From the NCBI GenBank assembly GCA_016928755.1, contig JAFGKB010000016.1:1-10174 (forward strand): DNA of 10,174 nucleotides, read 5' to 3'. Below, in pieces: positions 1-7,000 of this stretch; the stretch's first letter is position 1; each line of letters opens with the position of its first letter. Position numbers and translations under genes: made by a program. The DNA comes from Anaerolineae bacterium (GTDB taxonomy: Bacteria > Chloroflexota > Anaerolineae > B4-G1 > SLSP01). The notes under the pieces are model-generated. The model was not told the origin of the DNA, searched no databases, and was given only the letters and a program-made list of their open reading frames with translations.

Positions 1-785
1 CGATAAATCATAACCCCACCGGTCCCGGCAATCAGTACCAGGGAGAATATCTGGGCAATTGAAAGCGCACTGCTACCGATAAAGGGAGTATCCAGACGCA
101 AGAACTCCAAAAGGAACCGGCCAAGGGAATATATAATAACATACAATCCGACAAGCTCGCCCTTCAACAAACGGGGCGTACCATCAGCTTTGGGGCGGCT
201 CAGATACATCAATAGCCCAAAAGCTGCCAGATTCCACAATGACTCATATAAGAACAAGGGATGAAATCGTTCATAGTCCCTGTATCCAGGGAGACGATTC
301 TCAGGGGAGATATAAATGGCCCAAGGTAAATCGGTAGGGAAACCATACAACTCTTGGTTAATAAAGTTACCCCAACGCCCAATAGCCTGTCCCAGAGGTA
401 CTGCCGGAGCAGCCAAATCCATCCAGACCCAGGGATCTAAACCAGCACGCCGTGCATAAATAATAATGCCGATCACAGCACCGATAATCGCCCCGTAAAT
501 TCCCAAACCACCACGGCGGAGGTTGAAAATCTGGAGCGGGTTATGCCAGTAGTACAAAGGATCCCCCATACTCGGTGTCGGTGTGAACACATGGTAAAGG
601 CGTGCCCCGATGATGCCAAGGACCATACAGAGCATCAATGCATTCCAGGCATGGTCCGGGTCATACCCGGCACGCTCCGCCCGCTTAGCCGTTAGTAGTC
701 CAACGGCCAAAATACCCGAGGTCAAAATAATACCATACCAATAAATAGCAAACGACCCAATACGAAAAGCAACCGGATCAATCAT
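1..785 (-). CDS. lgt: Prolipoprotein diacylglyceryl transferase, 3'-truncated by the window edge
   Basis: Lgt is an inner-membrane enzyme that moves the diacylglyceryl group of phosphatidylglycerol onto the lipobox cysteine of prolipoproteins, the first step of lipoprotein maturation. I translated the first 261 codons from the ATG at 785-783; the C-terminus lies beyond base 1. The Lgt signature GRWGNFINQELYG is at residues 136-148 (R137 matches the essential arginine of this motif). HPLFLYES is at 175-182, and GRFLLEFLR at 222-230 carries the later conserved arginine. Several hydrophobic segments (about 12-32, 50-64, 94-110, 182-196, 211-221, 240-260) fit a multi-pass protein. The segment GGLGIYG has Tyr where E. 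coli Lgt has His103, a substitution I believe is common in the family. A GGAGGG Shine-Dalgarno (794-799) lies inside the end of the preceding gene, whose stop is only 5 bp away, so translation is probably coupled. Confidence 0.95.
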   Translation of the reverse strand, partial: MIDPVAFRIGSFAIYWYGIILTSGILAVGLLTAKRAERAGYDPDHAWNALMLCMVLGIIGARLYHVFTPTPSMGDPLYYWHNPLQIFNLRRGGLGIYGAIIGAVIGIIIYARRAGLDPWVWMDLAAPAVPLGQAIGRWGNFINQELYGFPTDLPWAIYISPENRLPGYRDYERFHPLFLYESLWNLAAFGLLMYLSRPKADGTPRLLKGELVGLYVIIYSLGRFLLEFLRLDTPFIGSSALSIAQIFSLVLIAGTGGVMIY

Positions 786-790
786 TTATA

Positions 791-1393
791 CTACCCTCCA
801 TTATCACCTAAAATCATCTTGCGTGTATATAACAAACGCTGTACGGTCGTAATATGAGAAAGGCTACCAATAATAATAAGTGACCATTGAAGCCCCATAA
901 ACTGTAATGGTAAAGCTTCGATAATTATACCTATACCAAGAAGGATAAGCTTCTCAGTACGCCCCACCAAACCCACCGTACACTTCTCAAGACCACCTGA
1001 AGACTCGGCCTTTGACCGTGTATAGCTGGCCATAATCATACCCGATATTGCGAACATTACCCAAACAGCCGGCGCACGTCCCGATAAAAGAACCCCGGTA
1101 AATATAATAAACTCTATATAACGGTCAACGACATGGTCAAATACCGTACCAAAAGCTGTACACGTCCCTCCGGCCCTAGCCGTAGCGCCATCAAACACAT
1201 CGACGACACCTGTTAGAAAAATAGCCACGAGTGCCCAGATGAAATGCTGTTGGGCCAAGCTATAAGCGGCCCAAAAACTCAGCGGGAAGCTCAATAATGT
1301 CAAGACATCGGGAGATATACCAAGCCCTAAAAAGAACTTCCCAAAAATCAGGCTCATCTGCTCATATTCATTCTGAAAATTATAACGTACCAT
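791..1393 (-). CDS. CDP-alcohol phosphatidyltransferase, phosphatidylinositol-phosphate-synthase-like
   Basis: This 200-residue membrane enzyme belongs to the CDP-alcohol phosphatidyltransferase family, which joins a CDP-activated diacylglycerol to an alcohol with release of CMP. The full active-site signature is present: D65-x2-D68-G69-x2-A72-R73-x8-G82-x3-D86-x3-D90, where the aspartates bind the metal ions. About six hydrophobic stretches surround it (roughly 15-28, 31-47, 50-65, 92-104, 108-122, 148-160, 168-180). Downstream, SYTRSKAE (123-130) and GRTEK (144-148) resemble the SYxxxRAE...RxER layout of phosphatidylinositol-phosphate synthases such as mycobacterial PgsA1; that specificity is my inference, and phosphatidylglycerophosphate synthase is the main alternative. 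It lies 15 bp after a PfkB kinase and 5 bp before lgt. The ATG is preceded by AGGGCGGAG at short spacing. Confidence 0.88.
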   Translation of the reverse strand: MVRYNFQNEYEQMSLIFGKFFLGLGISPDVLTLLSFPLSFWAAYSLAQQHFIWALVAIFLTGVVDVFDGATARAGGTCTAFGTVFDHVVDRYIEFIIFTGVLLSGRAPAVWVMFAISGMIMASYTRSKAESSGGLEKCTVGLVGRTEKLILLGIGIIIEALPLQFMGLQWSLIIIGSLSHITTVQRLLYTRKMILGDNGG

Positions 1394-1408
1394 AACTCCG
1401 CCCTAATC

Positions 1409-2302
1409 TTAAGCTTGCAAGGTCTGCATCCGTCGCTCAACCTCGGCCACACTCATAGGAAAATCCGGTCCGGTGTTCTCCACCATAATAGAAGCCGCAC
1501 AAGAAGCAAAATAGGCAGCATCCACCAGATTACCACCATTAGCCAAGTAACGGAAGATAAAACTACCAGCATACACATCACCGGCCCCGGTGGGGTCTTT
1601 GGCTAAAGTCGCATAGGGCGGGATACGATAAAAATCACGGCCATCAAAGAGTACCGAGCCGGCCTCGGCCAAAGTAACAATAGCGACCTTGCAACCGAAC
1701 TCATATAGTTTAACAGCCGCCATCCGGGCATCCTCACGCGGATTGACACCGGTGATAACCTGAGCCTCGTGCTCATTAGCCTTAACCACTTCAAAGTAAG
1801 GCAAAATCTCCCGTAATTCAGGGTTAAAGTAGCGAATGATACGGTCAGAGCTTTCCAAACGCCGCACAAGGCCCTGAGGGTCCAGCACGAAGGGTGCTTC
1901 GGTTTTCTCCCTGGCGGCTTTCACCAAATCCAGAGGAGTCTCACCCAAAACCGGGCCGAAGAAAACAATTTTAGCCTTGGGCAGGTCTTCTGGTAATGTA
2001 CTAACAGGCTCTGCAATACCCAACACATCCAGAGTGCGATCCCCGGTTTCATCATAGACCAGGCTAAAACCACCGGTCTCTTTTGAGAGGGTCACATGAT
2101 GGGCTATATTATAGCGCTCCATATCACTGATAAAGCGGTCATAAAAATCCTCGCCGACACGTCCAACCAGCGTTGATGGCGTCCCTAATTTAGAGAGGGC
2201 TAAACAGGCATTAGTCGAACAACCGGAAAGAATCCGGGTCTCGGTCGATAGATAGGCAGTTTTGATAAAGTCGTAAACAGGATTACCAATACAGAAAATC
2301 AT
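1409..2302 (-). CDS. PfkB (ribokinase) family small-molecule kinase
   Basis: This is a 297-residue cytosolic kinase of the PfkB/ribokinase family, which transfers the ATP gamma-phosphate to a hydroxyl of a sugar, nucleoside or polyol. The N-terminal family pattern is seen as SGCSTNACLALSKLG (26-40) followed by GRVGED (47-52). KANEHEA (174-180) matches the Asn/Glu metal-nucleotide motif. The C-terminal signature DPTGAGD (236-242) supplies the anion hole and the catalytic base Asp242. Length is normal for the family. The substrate cannot be read from sequence: ribokinase, adenosine-type and myo-inositol kinases all share these motifs. Its place immediately before a phosphatidylinositol-phosphate-synthase-like gene makes an inositol kinase an attractive guess, not a demonstrated one. 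ATG start with GGAAGGTG about 6-8 nt upstream; a TATAAT box lies about 50 bp upstream of the start. Confidence 0.9.
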   Translation of the reverse strand: MIFCIGNPVYDFIKTAYLSTETRILSGCSTNACLALSKLGTPSTLVGRVGEDFYDRFISDMERYNIAHHVTLSKETGGFSLVYDETGDRTLDVLGIAEPVSTLPEDLPKAKIVFFGPVLGETPLDLVKAAREKTEAPFVLDPQGLVRRLESSDRIIRYFNPELREILPYFEVVKANEHEAQVITGVNPREDARMAAVKLYEFGCKVAIVTLAEAGSVLFDGRDFYRIPPYATLAKDPTGAGDVYAGSFIFRYLANGGNLVDAAYFASCAASIMVENTGPDFPMSVAEVERRMQTLQA

Positions 2303-2350
2303 TCAGAACACCTTCCATAAGTTTTATATTAGGTACAACGAAAAAGTAAC

Positions 2351-2356
2351 ATTATA
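2351..2356 (-). promoter_or_regulatory. Candidate -10 box for the kinase-lipid gene run
   Basis: Read on the minus strand, this is a perfect TATAAT in the 89-bp gap between the permease stop and the kinase start. It would start RNA near 2344 and give a leader of about 42 nt. No good -35 hexamer lies at 16-18 bp spacing, so this rests on the -10 alone; read-through from the permease gene is the alternative. Confidence 0.4.
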
Positions 2357-2391
2357 GATCCACTCAACACCATGACGAAAATTCAAACTCT

Positions 2392-3837
2392 TTATTCCTG
2401 CACACGCATAAGAATCAGAGAAGATAACAAAAAGAGCAATGCATAAAGAACAAAAATTAGAACATATCCGATGCCTGGCATAGAAGGAACCTGGACGGTA
2501 AAGAAATCCGCCAACGGGCCGCCGATATAAGCTCCCACAGCACCGGCCCCCGCGCCGGCCAGGTTAGAGATACCTAGATAGCGGGCAGCCTGGCCTTCAG
2601 GGACTAACTCCGTCCCCAACGCCCAACTGGATGTATAGAACAATCCGGTGGCGATACCGATAATGCAAGCACCAGCATAAATTAGGGGTAAAACAGGAAA
2701 GATTAACATAACCAGTGTCCCGGCAGTGGCAACAAAACCGCTGATGATGGCGATACGTTTAAAGCCAAAACGGTCGGTGAGCCAACCGCTAATAAGGGTT
2801 GAGACTAATAATGAGATGCCCACAAACATAATCAGACGGCTGCCGGGAACGACAGCTTCCTGGTAACTATAACCAAGACGCCCCTGTAGAAAATAGAGGG
2901 TGAACCCACTGAGGTTAAAGGCTCCTACCATAAAAGCTAAGCGGCTAATGACCCATAAGGTGAAAGAAGTACGATCTACATCTTCAACATCCCCCATTGA
3001 GATACGGATGCTGCCCCCTACTCCGATGACGACAGCAACAGCCATCGCTAGGAGGCCCACAAGGCCCATAATCACCATCAATAAGGTCACGGAATCTATC
3101 CCGGCGACTATATACCCAGTTAGTCGCACTACCTCCCGCATCCCCAAGATCGCGCCACCGAAGAGAACCGTCATTAACACCAGACGTAAGAAGGGTTGCC
3201 AATCCAGTGGTGGCAGTTCGTTCTCCAGGGGTTCTTCGCGAACTAACATTGTAATCGCCATTGTGATAACCAAAATGCCCATAAGTACAAACAAACCACC
3301 CCAGATATTGCCACGACTAATAAAGGGAGCAATCACCAAGGAAACAAAAATGACCGAAACAGGGACCTCAAACAAGGATTTTACAGCAGAAGCTTGCCCC
3401 CTTTGGGATAACGGGACTATGTCAGGAATCAATCCCTGCACCGCAGCCTGGGCGATATTGGAGGATAATAAGAGTACCAAATACATAGCAAGTAGGAACC
3501 AGAACCCCAACATTCCTTCCATAACCGCAGATAAACCAATAGCGGCTATACATAACAGAGCCAAAACCGTCCCGGCAAAGATAAAGGGACGGCGACGACC
3601 CCAACGAGATTTAGAACGGTCTGAGAAAATGCCGATCAGAGCCTGCACCAGCAAAGCAGCCATCAATCCCCAAAAGCGTAAAATCCCGAAATAGGTACCT
3701 TGCCGGGCCTCACCCACAAACTGTTGGACCAGAAGCGGTAAAACCAGGGGGACCAAGGTCTGATTAATACCAGAAAGGCCAAAGAAATAAATATTTACCG
3801 GGATAAGTTCGTACCAATGCAGCTTTGTTTTTACCAT
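2392..3837 (-). CDS. MFS permease, GPH/SLC45-like, probably 14 membrane segments
   Basis: This is a 481-residue integral-membrane secondary transporter of the major facilitator superfamily. The first cytoplasmic-loop motif is clear, SDRSKSRWGRRRPF (72-85), in the GRRRP form seen in GPH/SLC45-type sugar symporters. A degenerate copy, GWLTDRFGFKR (351-361), opens the second half. Internal duplication is also visible between DIVPLSQRGQAS (139-150) and ELVPEGQAARY (410-420). Hydrophobic stretches can be placed at about 14-36, 50-71, 86-105, 110-130, 155-173, 180-198, 215-232, 250-273, 292-312, 333-352, 362-381, 384-402, 421-440 and 455-476. This gives 14 rather than 12, with the extra pair in the centre. 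The substrate is unknown; sugar or polyol is a family-level guess. The ATG start follows a run of seven G about 10 nt upstream. It is followed after 89 bp by the PfkB kinase on the same strand, so functional linkage is possible. Confidence 0.88.
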   Translation of the reverse strand: MVKTKLHWYELIPVNIYFFGLSGINQTLVPLVLPLLVQQFVGEARQGTYFGILRFWGLMAALLVQALIGIFSDRSKSRWGRRRPFIFAGTVLALLCIAAIGLSAVMEGMLGFWFLLAMYLVLLLSSNIAQAAVQGLIPDIVPLSQRGQASAVKSLFEVPVSVIFVSLVIAPFISRGNIWGGLFVLMGILVITMAITMLVREEPLENELPPLDWQPFLRLVLMTVLFGGAILGMREVVRLTGYIVAGIDSVTLLMVIMGLVGLLAMAVAVVIGVGGSIRISMGDVEDVDRTSFTLWVISRLAFMVGAFNLSGFTLYFLQGRLGYSYQEAVVPGSRLIMFVGISLLVSTLISGWLTDRFGFKRIAIISGFVATAGTLVMLIFPVLPLIYAGACIIGIATGLFYTSSWALGTELVPEGQAARYLGISNLAGAGAGAVGAYIGGPLADFFTVQVPSMPGIGYVLIFVLYALLFLLSSLILMRVQE

Positions 3838-3847
3838 TCAGGCATAT

Positions 3848-3854
3848 CCCCCCC
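3848..3854 (-). promoter_or_regulatory. Homopolymeric G7 ribosome-binding site of the permease gene
   Basis: On the minus strand the only purine-rich stretch upstream of the permease ATG (3837-3835) is a run of seven G followed by AT, ending 10 nt before the start. It supports that start. It is unusual because the site is a homopolymer, which tends to change length during replication. Confidence 0.45.
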
Positions 3855-3916
3855 AACACAGTTAAGAAAAGGGAAAATCTCGAAGCACCACCGGCCAGGG
3901 ATAATTGAGCAATAAA

Positions 3917-3947
3917 TTGCTGCCTGTGAGAAAACCACAAGCAGCAA
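3917..3947 (-). promoter_or_regulatory. Strong hairpin in the permease leader (attenuator-like or terminator remnant)
   Basis: A 12-bp stem (3917-3928 paired with 3936-3947) closes a 7-nt loop. On the minus strand it reads TTGCTGCTTGTG, loop GTTTTCT, CACAGGCAGCAA, with one T-G wobble. The stem is followed only by TTTATTG, a weak U-tract, so efficient intrinsic termination is doubtful. It sits about 80 nt upstream of the permease start and 97 bp after the histidine kinase stop. It could end kinase transcripts partially, protect the permease RNA, or act as a regulatory leader. Confidence 0.5.
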
Positions 3948-4001
3948 AGATAAACTTATATTTATATAAAGAAGAAAATAGCTCAAATTAGCCACCGAAA
4001 T

Positions 4002-4029
4002 ATCGTAAACTAAACCATCAAATTGTCAA
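4002..4029 (-). promoter_or_regulatory. Candidate sigma-70-type promoter for the permease gene
   Basis: On the minus strand there is a perfect -35 TTGACA (4029-4024), a 16-bp spacer and a -10-like TACGAT (4007-4002, four of six matches). It begins 15 bp beyond the histidine kinase stop codon. Predicted RNA start is near 3995, giving a leader of about 158 nt that contains the 3917-3947 hairpin. An AT-rich stretch at 3957-3970 could hold an alternative -10. Confidence 0.5.
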
Positions 4030-4043
4030 TTTAAGGCATGGTC

Positions 4044-7000
4044 CTATAAATCCTCAAATTCGGGCACAATAGGGAGTGTAAAATAAAATGTCACACCGCC
4101 TTCCGGCTCATTATAAGCCCAAATACGCCCGCCATGTGAATTGACCACTAAGCGGCAAAAGGCAAGCCCCAAACCGTAGCCACGACCACTGTACTCACCG
4201 GCGACAAACTTATCAAATAACCGTTTCATCAATACCGGCGGAATATGCGGGCCATTATTATAAATAGCAACTTTTAACCACGCTCCCTCACCTGAAGCCG
4301 AAATCTTTACCACCCCATCCTTTTCAGGAATAAACTTGGCCGCATTATCCAGAATATTTTGAAAGACCCGGTCCACGTAACCACGGTCGATCCATAAGAT
4401 AGGCAAATCATCAGGAACCTCTAACTGCAAACTTGGCCGTGGGAAATGCAAGATCTCATCTCCGGTCACCCGTTTTAATAAATCTGGAAAGAGTACCGGC
4501 TCTTCCTGGAGAATAACCCGGCCCGATTCCAAACGTCCAATTTCCAAGATTTCATTAACTAACCGCAAGACTCGCTGACTGTTTACCCTGGCAATATCGA
4601 GAATCTCCCCTTCGGAGCCTTCTAAAGCCGGGTCTTCGAGCATCTGGATGGCGCTGAGGATAGCCGTTAGTGGATTGCGCATATCGTGCACCAACATATG
4701 CAATAAATCATCCCGCATCTGCTCTAACATATGCTGTTCAGTAACATCATGCAGCATAAAAAGCCCACCAATGCGCTGCTCCCGTTCCGAGTAGACAAGC
4801 CAATGTTGTAAGGTCAGTAACGGCCCATGCGTTGTCTGGAAAACATGGTCCAACACCGCATCATCCACTAAGCCCCCTGGTATCCGTACATGGCGGGCTA
4901 ACTGCGCCAGGCAACGTGCTAGAGGGTGAGATTGATGACGAATTGCCGCTATAGCCTCCGGCAAAGACCGTCCCTCCCAAGCGGCCGGTGGTCCGGCCAG
5001 TTGTAATAAGTCCAATGCCCGCTGGTTCACGTAGCGAACACATAAATCAGTACCGACTAAGAAAACGCCATCCTGCGATGACTCTAGGATAGCACGCAAA
5101 CGGCTTTCCCCTTCACGGGTGGCCTCGTACAGGCGCACACGGGCCAGGGCAGCAGCAGCTTGACGAATAATAGCCCATGCCAAGGCTAATTCCTGGGGCG
5201 TTAAAAGCCGGTCTTCAGATAATAAAACCCCTATAGCCCCAAAGAATTCATTCTTGGGAAGTACAATGGGGAAATAGAGCAATTGTTGCACACCTACCGA
5301 CTGCATCACCGGCCAGAAAGCTGGCAAATTACCCCGTTGGTCACTGACAAGCACTAACATCTGCTCATGGCGACAGGCTTCCAACAATTCACACTCACTA
5401 TCCCAGACTACACCTTCTGGCCAGATATTGTTTTTTAAGTTCTGCCGGCCATCATCATATCCTGGTCGCCCATTCCCGATCCTGATCGTCCCGGTAAGAT
5501 TCTCATTTTTCCGGTTCCGGGGTGGAACATAGACCCTGGTCCGTAGCCAGTCATTATGTTGGAAAGTATAGAACGCTATCGCCAGTGTACCGGCTAACAA
5601 ATCGCTCAGAGTACGCAATAAAACGAACAAAACACTACTTGAACCAAGATGGGAAAGAAAAGCAGCGCTGATTTCATAAAGCACATGCAGTCCCTGCAAT
5701 TGCTCTTTTAACTGGGCTGAGAGTTGGCCGCGCTGAACAGCAAAGGCCAACTGATCCGCGATAGCTCGTAGAAGTTGAAGCTCTTCAGGGTGAACCTTGC
5801 GTGCCCGGCTGCTGGCAAGGGCCATTACTCCCACCGGTTGCCCCTCGGCTAAAAGAGGTAAACTAATCTCTATACCCGAGACCTGCACCTGACTAGCGGC
5901 GGCATCCAAATCTAGGGCCGGTTCTACAAGCACACGCTGCTCAACAAATGCCCGCCCGATAATGCCTTCACCAGCACGGTTATAAGGACGGGGCCGTACC
6001 TTCCCCCCCCGTTCTACACGCAGTTCAAGTAACTGTTCTTGGGTAGTGCGCAAGTAGATTACACCACTCTCAAGATTGAGCACCTTCAACGCCTGCTCCA
6101 ATCCCAAAGAGAGAATCTTATCCAAACTTTCCGCTTGATTAACGACACTGATGACAGCGTTGAGGCTCTCTTGATAAGCCTGTCGCTGTTGTGCTTCCCG
6201 GAAGAGCAAAATACGGTCTAAACCCGTTCCAATCTGCTGGCCCAGGGCTTCCAATAAAGCTTTATAGGCATCGTCCATAGCATGGGGGAAATTATACCAA
6301 CCTAAATTAAGCACCCCCAAGGCACGCTCACCACTCAACAGCGGTACCCCCAGATAATAAGCTATATCCTGCCCCCGCTTCCCCGTAATAAGGGACTCCA
6401 AAACGATAAGATCGCTTACGGTTCTACGCTCCAGGGTCTGCCGGTACAACTCTGGGTAGGGTGCCCCGGCCCCCTGCTTCCCCATTGATTCAAAGACATA
6501 GGTCCAACGACGTGTAGAACCCGTTTCCGGCGGCAGGGCAATCCAAATTGTATCAACATCCAACGGCGTAATCAAACACTCAATAATCTTCTGCAATGCC
6601 TCATGGAAATCTAATGTTGTGGAAAATATAGTAGCCACTGTATAAAGGGTAGCTATCTCCTGGGTACGGCGCTGAGATTTTTCATAGAAACGGGCATTCT
6701 GGAGCGCAATAGCAGCATGGTCGGCAAATGCCTTAAGCCAGCGACTATAAGACTCATTGAAAAAGCCCGGTGTAGCACTATCAACATTGATGAACCCAAA
6801 GACCTCATTACCCACAATAATCGGCGCGGAAGCATATGAAGAAAGCCACTCAAAGTTTTCACGTGCGATCCATTTATCGGAGCCACGAGTATCAGACAAT
6901 ACCACAGCGGATCGGGTCTCAATCATTTGTTTGAACAACGGCCAATGCACAGATAAATTAGTGGCGGTTATCTCCTGCTCAACACCAAAACGCTCATAGC

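Noticed and set aside
20..33. Sequence ACCGGTCCCGGCAA at about 19-32 repeated near 7969-7982
   Set aside because: Both copies encode Ala-Gly-Thr-Gly stretches in unrelated genes (lgt and the kinase); surrounding bases differ, so it is coincidence of codon choice rather than a dispersed repeat.
1603..1869. 88-codon minus-strand frame inside the PfkB kinase gene
   Set aside because: It is an out-of-frame shadow of the kinase; the kinase frame carries the conserved motifs across the whole stretch.
2900..3694. Open frame of 264 codons on the plus strand, antisense to the permease gene
   Set aside because: It is rich in Lys/Arg/Thr/Pro/Ile with no recognisable domain, lacks a ribosome-binding site, and lies opposite a clear MFS gene whose hydrophobic codons create long antisense frames.
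6653..6999. Overlapping 80-90 codon frames on both strands inside the histidine kinase gene
   Set aside because: They lie within the fourth GAF domain's coding sequence, have no family motifs, and no start signals of their own.
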